From Verrucomicrobia bacterium Opi.OSU.00C (GTDB lineage Bacteria > Verrucomicrobiota > Verrucomicrobiia > Opitutales > PNEW01), in NCBI GenBank assembly GCA_002922725.1, contig PNEW01000006.1:1-47199 (forward strand): DNA of 47,199 bases, given 5' to 3'. The position numbers and the translations under genes were made by a program. The notes under the pieces were generated by a model. That model was not told the DNA's origin and made no database searches. It saw nothing but the letters and a program-made list of their open reading frames with translations. Each line of letters opens with the position of its first letter. Position 1 is the stretch's first letter. Shown here one piece after another: positions 26,543 through 36,039 of this stretch.

Positions 26543-27150
26543 AAAATATTTACCTGGCAACAAGTAATATAAATAAAGTTCAAGAATTAACAGACATTAT
26601 CAACTCATCGGGTTTAAAAATTAATATAGCTACGGCAATGGCTAGAGTTAATATGCCAGTTATCGAGGAAACGGCGGATACCTTTTCAGGGAATGCTAAA
26701 CTGAAAGCTTATACTTTTGAAGAACTGACAACGAAAAACACTTGGGTTTTGGCTGATGACAGTGGGTTAATGGTGGATGCCATCCAGGGGAATCCTGGGG
26801 TATATTCTTCTCGTTATGCAAAAGATGGTGCAAGTGATTCTGAAAATATAAATAAATTATTGAAGAACCTTAAAGATATTGATGGGATTAAAAGATCAGC
26901 CCGTTTTGTTTGTATTCTTGCGTTGATAGGTTCCGATGGATTTGAGATAACTTTTAAAGGAGTTTGTAAGGGATTTATAGCAAAAAAACCTGAAGGTAAA
27001 AATGGGTTTGGCTATGACCCTATATTCATTCCGGAGGGACATACTCAGACTTTTGGGGTACTAGATAAATCAATTAAATCTAAAATCAGTCACCGAGCAA
27101 GAGCATTGACAAAATTGATTTGTTGGCTTGGATCCAAATTTAATCATTAA
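26539..27150 (+). CDS. rdgB: dITP/XTP pyrophosphatase (RdgB/HAM1)
   Basis: A 203-residue nucleotide-pool sanitiser that hydrolyses dITP, dXTP and ITP to monophosphates. It starts with GTG overlapping the ribD stop. ATSNINKVQEL is the family N-terminus. ADDSGLMVDAIQGNPGVYSSRYA is the metal and substrate signature, and GFGYDPIFIPEGHTQTF with KISHRARAL completes it. The length is normal. The overlap with ribD implies one transcript, although the functions are unrelated. Confidence 0.95.
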   Translation: MKNIYLATSNINKVQELTDIINSSGLKINIATAMARVNMPVIEETADTFSGNAKLKAYTFEELTTKNTWVLADDSGLMVDAIQGNPGVYSSRYAKDGASDSENINKLLKNLKDIDGIKRSARFVCILALIGSDGFEITFKGVCKGFIAKKPEGKNGFGYDPIFIPEGHTQTFGVLDKSIKSKISHRARALTKLICWLGSKFNH

Positions 27151-27190
27151 AAGAGGAAATATATACTATTTGGAGTTTTATATGCAGCTC

Positions 27191-28345
27191 TTATATGGCA
27201 GAACCAGTATAATAGATCCTTGGTACGCGTTTAGTTATAGAACAAAATACTTCCCAAGGTATAGATAATGCCCAATTACTAAAGGTTTTAACATCTATAT
27301 TTTGATTTCCCTGTGTTCCTATGAATGTAACAGAATCTCCACTTTTTATATTCTCTAAATTCGTAATATCGACGATTGTTTGATCCATTGTCACATTACC
27401 AAGAATAGGACATCGTTGCCCATGTATTAGGACGGAACCTTTGTTACTTATTGCTGTTGGAATTCCGTCACCATAACCTGCTGTAATTACAGCAATGCGT
27501 GAATCACGTGATAAAATATGAGTGCGACCATAACTAATTCCAGTTCCCGAAGGTAAGTCTTTTACTATGCTAACACGACTGTGGAAACTCAGTACAGCTT
27601 CCACTTTGAGTTTTGAAAGTAAAGATTCGAAATGCGGTAGGACACCAAATTGGAGTAAACCAACACGTACGGCATTAAATAGATCATCATTTTTAAATGA
27701 TTCTAGTCCAGCGCTATTATCCGCGTGGATGAGTAACCTTTTAGGGTCGAATCCTGGTAATCCTCTAAGTGTTTGTAAAAATAATTTCCTTTGTTTATTA
27801 GTGAATTGAGGGTCACTATCTGCGCTAGAAAAATGAGTATAAATCCCTTCAAGGTTCATATTTGGGTTTTCTTGTATTAATTTATAAAGATCAAGTGCTT
27901 GTTCGTACCATACTCCTAACCGTCCAAGACCAGTATCAATTTTTAAATGAACGGCGATTTTACGTTTATTTCGCTTTCCTAGTTTAGAAAAACGTTTGAC
28001 TTCTTCTTCTGTCGATACTGTTGGGATTAAGTTATATTCTATAATTTGCTTATCTTCTTCTGGTAGGGTAGAACTTAATAGCAAGATTGGCCAACCAGAT
28101 CCTATTTCACGTATTGCTGCACCCTCAAGAAAATTGGCTACGCCAAATAGATCAGCACCGCAATGCATGAGACGAGTAACTGTCTGTGCCATACCGTGCC
28201 CGTAAGCATCGGCTTTAACTACCGCAATATATCGAATATGAGCAGGTAATGCTGATCTTATAAGCTTTAGATTACGTTCTAATGCAGAAAGATCAATTTC
28301 TACCCAGCAACGGCTTTGTTGCCTTAATACAAATGATTTGCTCAT
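27191..28345 (-). CDS. alr: Alanine racemase
   Basis: A 384-residue PLP enzyme interconverting L- and D-alanine for peptidoglycan. The PLP lysine sits in AVVKADAYGHG near residue 45. The catalytic tyrosine is in GTGISYGRTH near residue 270. LKIDTGLGRLG, THFSSADSD and TAGYGDGIPTA follow the family order, and GNVTMDQTIVDI closes the barrel-C-domain boundary. The length is normal. It lies 12 bp downstream of tsaB on the same strand, so an operon is likely, and it is convergent with rdgB. Confidence 0.97.
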   Translation of the reverse strand: MSKSFVLRQQSRCWVEIDLSALERNLKLIRSALPAHIRYIAVVKADAYGHGMAQTVTRLMHCGADLFGVANFLEGAAIREIGSGWPILLLSSTLPEEDKQIIEYNLIPTVSTEEEVKRFSKLGKRNKRKIAVHLKIDTGLGRLGVWYEQALDLYKLIQENPNMNLEGIYTHFSSADSDPQFTNKQRKLFLQTLRGLPGFDPKRLLIHADNSAGLESFKNDDLFNAVRVGLLQFGVLPHFESLLSKLKVEAVLSFHSRVSIVKDLPSGTGISYGRTHILSRDSRIAVITAGYGDGIPTAISNKGSVLIHGQRCPILGNVTMDQTIVDITNLENIKSGDSVTFIGTQGNQNIDVKTFSNWALSIPWEVFCSITKRVPRIYYTGSAI

Positions 28346-28357
28346 AATAAAATTCAG

Positions 28358-29041
28358 TCAATTTATTTTGCGATGTCGTTCGTTTTTCCATTTCGGAAAA
28401 TCAACTTTTCCAATATTAATTTTACTAATATCATCTATTTCATGAAAAAATGAGTATGGCTTGTTAAGTAAGGGTAATAATTTTAAGGAATATTTAAATT
28501 CTCTGACTCGTCGTGGAGGATATACATCTTTTCTCTGACGAATATACCAGACAGGGTCAGACAATATTTTTAAAGATTGGGTGTTAACTGGTTTCAAGTT
28601 CTGAATATTAGAATGATTTTTAATTGTAATTAAATTCCATATATTTTTTTTGAAAGCTGAAATGAGATGAAAAGGAGGAGAAATATTTTGCATTAACAGT
28701 AATTGAGCAGCAATCTCCAAGTTACGATAAAGATAGACTTTTGATGGTTGTGGGAGAAGTACAGACTGCCAGGTTTTGATAGCCATAATTATCAGACGAA
28801 GACCTAAAACTGAACCTGGGCCTTCACAAATTAGGAACCCATTTATCTGACTCATACTAATTTGTGCTTTTTTTAAACATTTAGCCGTATCTATAAAAAT
28901 GGCATTTAATGATTCATTTTTATTTTCACAAAATGCTAACCAATTCCCGTTGTACAATATTCCTACTTGAACAACTGAAGTGCTTGCATCCAATAAGAGT
29001 AGTGTCTGACTTTTGAGTGATTGTTTAATCTCTGTTGACAT
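28358..29041 (-). CDS. tsaB: TsaB-like tRNA threonylcarbamoyladenosine synthesis protein, divergent
   Basis: A 227-residue ASKHA-fold protein. TLLLLDASTSVVQVGILY at residues 14-31 is the phosphate-1-like motif, and GFLICEGPGSVLGLRLIIMAIKTW matches the GPGSFTGLR helix by which TsaB pairs with TsaD. The C-terminal half is poorly conserved, but VYPPRRVREFKY fits the usual tail position. TsaB is the non-catalytic scaffold for t6A37 modification in tRNAs reading ANN codons. tsaD and tsaE are not in the window. It lies immediately upstream of alr (12 bp) and is divergent from the Ni-SOD gene (57 bp). Confidence 0.75.
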   Translation of the reverse strand: MSTEIKQSLKSQTLLLLDASTSVVQVGILYNGNWLAFCENKNESLNAIFIDTAKCLKKAQISMSQINGFLICEGPGSVLGLRLIIMAIKTWQSVLLPQPSKVYLYRNLEIAAQLLLMQNISPPFHLISAFKKNIWNLITIKNHSNIQNLKPVNTQSLKILSDPVWYIRQRKDVYPPRRVREFKYSLKLLPLLNKPYSFFHEIDDISKINIGKVDFPKWKNERHRKIN

Positions 29042-29098
29042 TTTTCCTACAACTTCCCCTTTATTTATAGGTAAATTCTTAACTAAATTAGAAGTAAC

Positions 29099-29569
29099 AT
29101 GAATAAATTAATAAATTATAAAACCTTAGCGGTTTTGGTAGTATTATTGGTGGGTAGCTTTACATTCGATGCTTCCGCCCACTGTGAAATACCTTGCGGT
29201 ATTTACGGAGACGAGATGCGGTTTGATATGATTGAGGAAAACTGTCAAACGGTAGAGAAATCAATGGCAAAAATTATTCAGCTTAAAATGATGGATGTAA
29301 AAAGTGATCAGCTAGTACGGTGGGTAAATAATAAGGAAATTCACTCTAACAATATCCAAAATATCATCACACAATATTTCATGTTTCAAAGAGTTCAACC
29401 AGTGATGAGTGATGATTATGAAGATATGGAAGCCTACAGAAATAAGCTTGTCTTGTTGCATAAAATACTAGTGCAAGCGATGAAATGTAAACAAACAACG
29501 AAAATCAGTCATGTAAAGAAAATCAGAGAGCTTCTCTATTCATTCAAGATGGTTTATTTTAATGAATAA
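29099..29569 (+). CDS. sodN: Nickel superoxide dismutase with Sec signal peptide
   Basis: A 156-residue protein. Residues 1-27 form a Sec signal with a hydrophobic core (LAVLVVLLVGSF) and an AXA-type cleavage site (DASA). Cleavage there exposes HCEIPCGIYGDE, matching the Ni-hook H-C-x-x-P-C-G-x-Y with His1, Cys2, Cys6 and Tyr9. The remaining 129 residues are helical and a little longer than the 117 of Streptomyces SodN, consistent with the four-helix bundle. It dismutates superoxide, here probably in the periplasm. Signal peptidase could replace the SodX protease that exposes His1 in cytoplasmic forms; no sodX is seen nearby. It is divergent from tsaB and convergent with rpoN. Confidence 0.85.
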   Translation: MNKLINYKTLAVLVVLLVGSFTFDASAHCEIPCGIYGDEMRFDMIEENCQTVEKSMAKIIQLKMMDVKSDQLVRWVNNKEIHSNNIQNIITQYFMFQRVQPVMSDDYEDMEAYRNKLVLLHKILVQAMKCKQTTKISHVKKIRELLYSFKMVYFNE

Positions 29570-29633
29570 GAAATATTCTTTTAGATGATCACTTTCTTCT
29601 GGGTCCTTTAGTAGTTATAAATATTAAGAGTGA

Positions 29634-31074
29634 TTAAGAATACTTTCTGCGAAGATTTGTAGAGGGAATACCTAATTCTACCCGATATTTAGCTACAGTC
29701 CTTCGTGCGATTTTAATATCCCGTTCAGCAAGTATTTTTACTACTTCTTGGTCACTATAAGGTTTAGACGAGTTTTCAGAGTGAATTATATTCGCGATCC
29801 GGTCTTTAATTGTGGTATTAGAAATAGCTTCACGACCTTCCGCTTGGTAGCCAGAGGTAAAAAAGTATTTAAAAGGTAAAACTCCTTGGGGTGTATCAAT
29901 GTATTTATTTGCGATGGCGCGACTCACCGTTGTTTCATGTACTCCTACTACATTAGCAATTTGATTCATTGTAAGCGGTCTAAGGTGTGATACGCCTTTT
30001 TCAAAGAAATCAATTTGGAAATTAAGTATTTTTCGTGTTATTCGCTCTATCGTCTTTTGTCTTTGCTCGATTGAACTTATCAGGAATTTCCCTGCTCTAA
30101 CTTTATCCTTGATATATATTTTCTCAGTAGATGATAGTTTACCTTTGGCAATTAGATCCTTATAGGTTGACGATAGTCTTAATCTGGGAATATAGTCATT
30201 ATTCATGACAATGGCCCATGTATCACCATCTTTTTCAACTTTTACATCGGGAACAACAACTAGATTATTGTCATCGCTAAATCTGCGACCGGGGGCCGGG
30301 TCAAGTGAAGCAATTTCTTTAATAGCATCTTCAACAAATTCAACAGTTACGTTTGTTTTTTTTCGCAATTTCTGGAATACGACGTCGTAAAAGAAGCTTA
30401 AATTGATTTTTTATAATATCAGCTGCTATAGTTTTCTCTCTACCTTGAATTTTGAGTTGTGTGAGGAGACATTCTTGTAAGTCAATACTTCCAATACCTG
30501 GTGGGTCGAGATTTTTGAGTAGCTTGTGCGCCTCTTGTAAGCTACTTAAGGAGAGTGATGACATGAGTCCTATGTCAGGGATTGAAATAGTAAGAAAGCC
30601 GTTATCATCGAGACTTCCAACAAGATACTCTAATGCTTTCATTATTTCCTCAGAAGCGTCAGAAAGTTCTGCTTGACGAACAAGATATTCTTGAAGAGAT
30701 ATTTCGCTAGTAAGTGAATCAAAAAGGTGCTGACGACGATCTGCTGTTTCAGAAGAATAACTTCCCCCTTCTAATGAGTATAATTCAGCCCAATCTTCTT
30801 CCACATGACTCAAAACCTGAAAGTCATCACTAAATTCTAATTCTTCTTTGGAAGAGGGTTTATCCATATCTTCATTCGTACCATTTGACCCTTCGATACT
30901 AATTCCTTCAATGGGTAATTCTTCAAGGGCTGGATTATTTTGTAACTCTTCTACAATAACATTACGTAATTCGAGTGCTGGTACCTGCAAAATTTTTAGC
31001 GATTGCCGCAATTGCGGAGCTAAGACCATATTTTGGGTCTGTTTCTGAACCTGATGAAATTCTTGTGTACTCAT
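29634..31074 (-). CDS. rpoN: RNA polymerase sigma-54 factor, interrupted by one frameshift
   Basis: This is encoded in two overlapping frames, 31074-30340 and 30368-29634. The first gives region I (LAPQLRQSLKILQVPALELR), an acidic linker and the start of the core-binding domain with SLQEYLVRQAEL and LDPPGIGSIDLQECLLTQL. The second gives the rest of the core-binding domain (LRPLTMNQIANVVGVHETTVSRAI) and the RpoN box ARRTVAKYRVELGIPS at the C-terminus. The break is at eight T's (30356-30363, A8 in the coding strand); with seven, one 479-residue protein of normal length results. All functional parts are conserved, which argues against long-standing decay. A Ser/Thr kinase gene lies 74 bp upstream on the same strand. 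Confidence 0.9.
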
Positions 31075-31148
31075 TTAATAATTCCAGTTTTAATTTGTAA
31101 TTATTTTTAGGATAAAGACTAATTATTTATCTGATGTACAGAAGGTTC

Positions 31149-32102
31149 TTATTTTTTCTTATCGAAGATATATTGTAAGTAATCAGCTAATTTTTCATTA
31201 GTTGGTCCATACCCGTCACTATAAAGATAAACTTCTAATGCGGTAAGTAATTCTGAAGCATTTTGATATCTTTTATTTCGGCTTCGTTGTAATGTTTTAT
31301 GAAGTATATCATTAAGTTCAGTATCGATTTCGGATCTTAATAGAGTAAAATCTGGTATTTGCATTTTTACAATATTACGCCGCGTTAATTTCGGGTTATC
31401 TTCTTCGAAAATATTTTTATCAAGTAATAATTCAGCTAAAACGATCCCACATGAAAAAAGGTCTGCCCTAGAGTCGGTGATCTCTCGTTTGGCCTGTTCT
31501 GGAGATAGATATTCATCTTTTCCTGCGATGACTTCCCCTTCAATATTATACATAAGGTCAATTGCCTTAGCGATTCCAAAATCAGTCAATTTTACATCTC
31601 CTTCGTAAGCCACCATAATATTTTTAGGATTAACATCTCGATGGACAATATTAAGAAGTTGCCCTTCTTTGTCACATTTAGTGTGTGCGTAGGCAAGGCC
31701 TCTACAAATCCTTGAGACAATAAATACTGCTAAATCAACAGGAACTGGAATTCCTAATGATAAATGTTTAAAATGAAATTCTTCAAGATTAATACCATTT
31801 ACATATTCCATTATAATAGAATATTGCCCTTCTATCTCACCTAAGTGATAAGTTTGAACAATATTTGTATGGATAAGATCTGCAACTAATTTGGCTTCCC
31901 CAATAAAATTACTTCGAAATTCTTTGATGTTGGAATACTCTTCACGGATTAATTTTATAGCGACTGTTTTTGAGAATTTATCAACCCCATGTTGCTGACC
32001 TTCATAAACTATGCCCATGCCGCCTTCTGCCAAGCGGCGAACGAGTCTATAATTAATTTCATGATCTAATTTTTTTAAACGCACCACGGTATTATTAAAC
32101 AA
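31149..32102 (-). CDS. Serine/threonine protein kinase (PknB type), soluble
   Basis: A 317-residue protein that is almost entirely a Hanks-type kinase domain. Glycine loop [12 protein letters not shown] at residues 24-35, catalytic-support lysine K50 in VAIKLI, catalytic loop HRDVNPKN at 154-161, DFG at 174-176, and the activation-segment end with [25 protein letters not shown] follows. There is no membrane helix or extracellular sensor, unlike many PknB proteins, so it probably acts in the cytoplasm. It is the gene directly upstream of rpoN on the same strand, which makes sigma-54 or its activators possible targets; this is an inference. It is divergent from the A-type Fe-S carrier gene. Confidence 0.92.
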   Translation of the reverse strand: MFNNTVVRLKKLDHEINYRLVRRLAEGGMGIVYEGQQHGVDKFSKTVAIKLIREEYSNIKEFRSNFIGEAKLVADLIHTNIVQTYHLGEIEGQYSIIMEYVNGINLEEFHFKHLSLGIPVPVDLAVFIVSRICRGLAYAHTKCDKEGQLLNIVHRDVNPKNIMVAYEGDVKLTDFGIAKAIDLMYNIEGEVIAGKDEYLSPEQAKREITDSRADLFSCGIVLAELLLDKNIFEEDNPKLTRRNIVKMQIPDFTLLRSEIDTELNDILHKTLQRSRNKRYQNASELLTALEVYLYSDGYGPTNEKLADYLQYIFDKKK

Positions 32103-32243
32103 CCTTTAATCTTTTTTGCAAGAGGCTTATGTCATCCCAATTTGATTGGCTTTATTTCTCTATAAAAAAACTATTATTTTTAATCTATTTAAGAAATTTT
32201 CATGAATTGACAAAACTTCATTTGTTATTGTCTTATATATTGT

Positions 32244-32561
32244 ATGATTGTATTAACAGAAAATGCAGCTACGCGTATTGAGCAAATAAGATCTGAAGTT
32301 GCCGATGATAGTAAGTATCTTCGCTTATCTGTAAAGACTGGTGGGTGTTCTGGCTTAGAATATGGCATGTCATTTGATTATAAAAAAGATGATGATATTG
32401 TAGAAGAAAGTCAGAATATTAAATTCATCATAGATGTTAAGAGCATGGTTCACCTTGATGGATGCCGTGTGGATTTTGATGATGGATTAAATGGAAAAGG
32501 TTTTGAGATTCAGAATCCCAACGCACAAATAACTTGTGGTTGTGGTAAATCATTCAACTAA
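32244..32561 (+). CDS. erpA: A-type iron-sulfur carrier (ErpA/IscA family)
   Basis: A 105-residue carrier that transfers Fe-S clusters to client apoproteins. The three cluster-binding cysteines are C35 (KTGGCSGLEYG) and C98 and C100 (ITCGCGKSFN). LTENAATRIEQI is the typical N-terminus. The length is normal. I cannot separate ErpA from IscA or SufA by sequence alone; no isc or suf genes surround it, which mildly favours ErpA. Possible clients in this window include KamA and the Fe-S helicase. It is divergent from the kinase gene and 174 bp before dapF. Confidence 0.88.
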   Translation: MIVLTENAATRIEQIRSEVADDSKYLRLSVKTGGCSGLEYGMSFDYKKDDDIVEESQNIKFIIDVKSMVHLDGCRVDFDDGLNGKGFEIQNPNAQITCGCGKSFN

Positions 32562-32590
32562 GAATAGCATGGGTTAATTGCCCTATAGAT

Positions 32591-32651
32591 ATGGTTTATA
32601 TTATAAAAGGCTATTGAACTTAATTAAGTCTGTAAGATATGGATAAACCAT
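32591..32651. repeat. Nested inverted repeats between erpA and dapF
   Basis: ATGGTTTAT at 32591-32599 pairs perfectly with ATAAACCAT at 32643-32651. A 12-bp perfect palindrome ACTTAATTAAGT (32618-32629) sits almost in the middle of the 43-base interval. The RNA could fold as an outer 9-bp stem with an inner element, or the DNA could hold operator sites. There is no following T-run, so it is not an obvious terminator. Confidence 0.35.
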
Positions 32652-32735
32652 CGATTCCCTAATTAACTTTAAGATTGATTAGTGACGATAAGCTAAAGAA
32701 ACAGGAATAAGCTGTAATAAAAATATATAAAGATC

Positions 32736-33572
32736 ATGAAGTTTTATAAATATCATGCTTTAGGGAATGATTATTTAGTATTGGATCCTGAGAATACAAA
32801 AACAGTTCCTAATAATAAAAATATTCGTCGAATTTGTCATCGTAATTATGGGCTGGGTTCGGATGGAATCCTTTATGGTCCAGAAAATAGTAATATAGGG
32901 GATTTTGGTTTACGCATCTTTAATCCTGATGGTAGTGAAGCAGAAAAAAGTGGCAATGGACTACGAATCTTTGCGCGTTACCTATTGGATTGTGGGCGAG
33001 TTTCAAAAACTCCATTTACCATATCTACAGTAGGCGGATTAGTCACTTGTCAAATCCATGAAAATGGGAACCTAATCACTGTGGATATGGGAAATGTTAG
33101 TTTTAATAGCGATAATATACCTGTAACTGGGACTTCTCGAGAGGTAATAAATGAAGCTATCGTATTAGAAGGTAAAGAATATAAATATTCTGCTGCTACT
33201 ATTGGAAATCCACATTGTATTTTACCACTTAGTGAAATATCAGAAAAAACAACAAAATATCTTGGACCTATTCTTGAAAATCACCCTCTATTTCCCAATC
33301 GAACAAATGTGCAATTCTTGAAGGTTATAAATCGAAAGAATATTCAAATTGAAATTTGGGAACGTGGGGCAGGCTATACATTAGCTTCCGGCAGCAGTAG
33401 CAGTGCAGCCGCTGCTGTTGCACATAGATTGGGGATGGTTGATAATGATGTTACTGTGCACATGCCAGGGGGACATATAATGATCCATATCGGTGAGAAT
33501 TTCTCGATAACAATGATTGGGCCGGTGACATATGTTGGTATAATGTTATTTGATGAAGAAGCACTGAGGTAA
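32736..33572 (+). CDS. dapF: Diaminopimelate epimerase-like protein with both catalytic cysteines replaced by serine
   Basis: A 278-residue protein with the double hot-dog DapF fold signatures: MKFYKYHALGNDYLV, RICHRNYGLGSDGI, NPDGSEAEKSGNGLR, IGNPHCIL and ERGAGYTLASGSSSSAAAA. Canonical DapF uses two cysteines as acid and base, in CGNG and in ACGTG. Here they are Ser72 (SGNG) and Ser218 (ASGSS). The codons are AGT and TCC, so neither is a single ambiguous base call. Interconversion of LL- and meso-diaminopimelate for peptidoglycan and lysine is the expected role. The double serine suggests a variant subfamily with altered mechanism, another amino acid substrate, or lost activity. It lies 27 bp before the methyltransferase gene. 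No other lysine genes are adjacent. Confidence 0.82.
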   Translation: MKFYKYHALGNDYLVLDPENTKTVPNNKNIRRICHRNYGLGSDGILYGPENSNIGDFGLRIFNPDGSEAEKSGNGLRIFARYLLDCGRVSKTPFTISTVGGLVTCQIHENGNLITVDMGNVSFNSDNIPVTGTSREVINEAIVLEGKEYKYSAATIGNPHCILPLSEISEKTTKYLGPILENHPLFPNRTNVQFLKVINRKNIQIEIWERGAGYTLASGSSSSAAAAVAHRLGMVDNDVTVHMPGGHIMIHIGENFSITMIGPVTYVGIMLFDEEALR

Positions 33573-33599
33573 ATACATTTTGGTGATTGTACATCAATT

Positions 33600-34178
33600 A
33601 TGTATACAAAAAAAAGTTTAGTAGAAATATCTCATGAAATGGCTGAGACCCTCATAAATAAAGGGGATAAAGTTATAGATGCTACGGTTGGGAATGGCTT
33701 TGATACATGCTTTCTAGCTGAACAAGTTGGAAACAAAGGTCATGTTTTCGGTTTTGATCTTCAAGAACAAGCAATTAAAAATACTCGTAAATATTTAAAA
33801 AATATTGGCGTTCTTGACCGAGTGACTCTCTTTAATGTAGGACATGAATCGATGTTTCAATATATACCAAAGGTATATATTGAAGAAATTAAAAGTGTTT
33901 TTTTTAATCTAGGATACCTTCCTGGATTTGTAAACTCAAGTATCACTAAACCTGAAACAACTCTATTAGCACTAAATATGGCATGGCGACTGATTTCAAA
34001 TGAAGGGTTTATTAGCATTATTTACTACCCAGGTCACTCAGGGGGTGAAGAAGAATCCCAGTGCGTCAAATCTTGGGTATCCAACAATAAAACGAAATAT
34101 ATATATTATGAATTTAATAGCCAATCGAAAAATAGGCCGGGATGTTTTATTATTGGGAAGTATCCATATAGCAGTTAA
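33600..34178 (+). CDS. mnmM: MnmM/YtqB-like class I methyltransferase
   Basis: A 192-residue Rossmann methyltransferase. The SAM motif is KVIDATVGNGFDTCFLAEQV near residues 24-43, followed by GFDLQEQAIKNTRKYL. VFFNLGYLPG and YYPGHSGGEEE are typical of the YtqB family. In Gram-positive bacteria and plants this family (MnmM) methylates nm5U34 of tRNA to mnm5U34. The catalytic assignment here rests on family resemblance only. It lies 27 bp after dapF on the same strand, and its stop faces the thrS stop 33 bp away. Confidence 0.75.
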   Translation: MYTKKSLVEISHEMAETLINKGDKVIDATVGNGFDTCFLAEQVGNKGHVFGFDLQEQAIKNTRKYLKNIGVLDRVTLFNVGHESMFQYIPKVYIEEIKSVFFNLGYLPGFVNSSITKPETTLLALNMAWRLISNEGFISIIYYPGHSGGEEESQCVKSWVSNNKTKYIYYEFNSQSKNRPGCFIIGKYPYSS

Positions 34179-34211
34179 TCTATATAGATTGATATATCGA
34201 TATTATATGAC

Positions 34212-36039
34212 TTATTTGATAGGTAATACTTTATCAACTATATCATTTTTAATATGAGAAATAAAATTATCGAGGCTATAACTACCTTCATAATTTTTGT
34301 TAACTCTTGATCTTACGGTTACATTTTTTGCTGCTTCTTCTTGTGTACCAACAATCAGGGTGTAAGGTATTTTGTCAATTTCTGAACGCCTGATTTTTGC
34401 ACCTAGTTTATCAGAAGCATAATCTACACTTGTTCGAATTTTACCATTTTTTAAAGAGAGTGGATATATTGTTAGCGTAACATTGAAGATTATCATTAAT
34501 CGGAAGAATACGAACTTGTTCAGGTGCAAGCCATGTAGGGAAATTACCTCCAAAATGCTCAATTAGCAGACCTACAAATCTTTCCATTGATCCAAATGGA
34601 GCGCGATGTATAATTACTGGACGGTGTGGTTTATTGTCAGAACCAATATAATTAAGATTAAAGCGTTTAGGGAGGTTGTAATCAACCTGCACTGTACCCA
34701 GTTGCCAATCACGTCCAATTACGTCTTTAATTACAAAATCTATTTTTGGTCCATAAAAAGCTGCTTCTCCTTGCTCTTCTTCGAAATCAACACCTAATGT
34801 TTGTGCTACTTGACGTAGGTTATTTTCGGCTTTGTTCCACAATACTGAATCACCAGTATATTTCGTGGAATCAGGATCGCGTAAACCAATTCTGACTCGA
34901 TAATCTAAAATACCTAGGGTGCGTAGAACAACTTTAACGACTTCAATACTAGCTTTAATCTCATTGCCAAGTTGGTTGTCGGTACAGAAAATATGTCCAT
35001 CATCTTGAGTTAACCCGCGTACCCGAACCAAACCATTTAGTTCACCAGATTGCTCCCAACGATAAACTGTACCGAATTCAGCGAACCGAATTGGTAAATC
35101 TCGATAAGAATGAGGTTGCGCATCAAAAAGTTTTATATGCATCGGACAATTCATTGGTTTTAATAGGTAACCATCAATTTCTCCTTCTTTTAAGCGATTG
35201 GCAAGTTGAGCGCAGGAACAATTCTCTGCAGCCATCATTTGAATCACGTCATCTTCAATAATAGGTGGATATTGGCTTTCTTGATAATAGGGGAAATGGC
35301 CTGACGTACGATAGAGCCCAAGTTTACCTATATGGGGAGTGAATACCTCATGATAACCCTGTTTAGTCAGCTCTTCACTAATAAAATTCTGTAGTTCTTT
35401 TCTGATTATTGAGCCGTTAGGTTGCCAAAGAATGAGTCCTTGACCAACACTATCATCAATATGAAATATATTCATATCTTTTCCCAATTTGCGGTGGTCA
35501 CGTTTTTTTGCTTCTTCCAACAGCTCCAAATATTGATTAAGTTCTTGTTTAGTTGGGTAGGCAGTTCCATAAATTCTCTGGAGTTGTTTATTGTTCTCAT
35601 TCCCGCGATAATAGGCTCCAGCAATGGAAAGTAACTTAAATGCTTTAACTTGCTTAGTATATTTCACGTGTGTTCCTGCACAGAGGTCTATAAATTCACC
35701 ATTCTTATAATATGTTATAACTTCATTTTCTGGGATATCTGCAAGACGTTCTAACTTATAGGGTTGATTTTGTTTTTTAAAAAATGTGACCGCTTCCTGA
35801 CGATCAACTTCTATACGAACAAATGGTTGATTTTCTTTGATTATCATTTTCATTTCGGATTCGATATTAATCAAATCATCAGCGGTCAAATTATGATCAA
35901 GATCTATATCATAGTAGAATCCATTAAATGTCGGAGGGCCGATATCTAATTTAGTATCAGGCCAGATTCGTTTTATTGCGGCAGCCATAATGTGAGCTGC
36001 AGAATGGCGAATTTCTTCTAAAGGTGTCATTGATTTCAT
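34212..36039 (-). CDS. thrS: Threonyl-tRNA synthetase without TGS domain, interrupted by one frameshift
   Basis: Two frames, 36039-34441 and 34562-34212, together give a 608-residue synthetase. The break is at six T's (34447-34452, A6 in the coding strand); with five, the protein reads LFKNGKIRTSVDYASD into the anticodon-binding domain. The editing domain shows EIRHSAAHIMAAAI and CAGTH. The catalytic core shows LKPMNCPMHI, the motif 2 region RFAEFGTVYRWEQSGELNG and motif 3 GSMERFVGLLIEH. The ATG at 36039 opens directly at the editing domain, so the roughly 60-residue N-terminal TGS domain of E. coli ThrS is absent. Upstream sequence to 36100 shows no in-frame TGS continuation. It lies downstream of cysS on the same strand (227 bp). 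Confidence 0.9.

Noticed and set aside
34441-34460. Programmed +1 ribosomal frameshift site in thrS
   Set aside because: There is no resemblance to the prfB-type CUU-UGA context and no flanking stimulatory element; similar breaks in unrelated genes point to homopolymer error or slippage instead.
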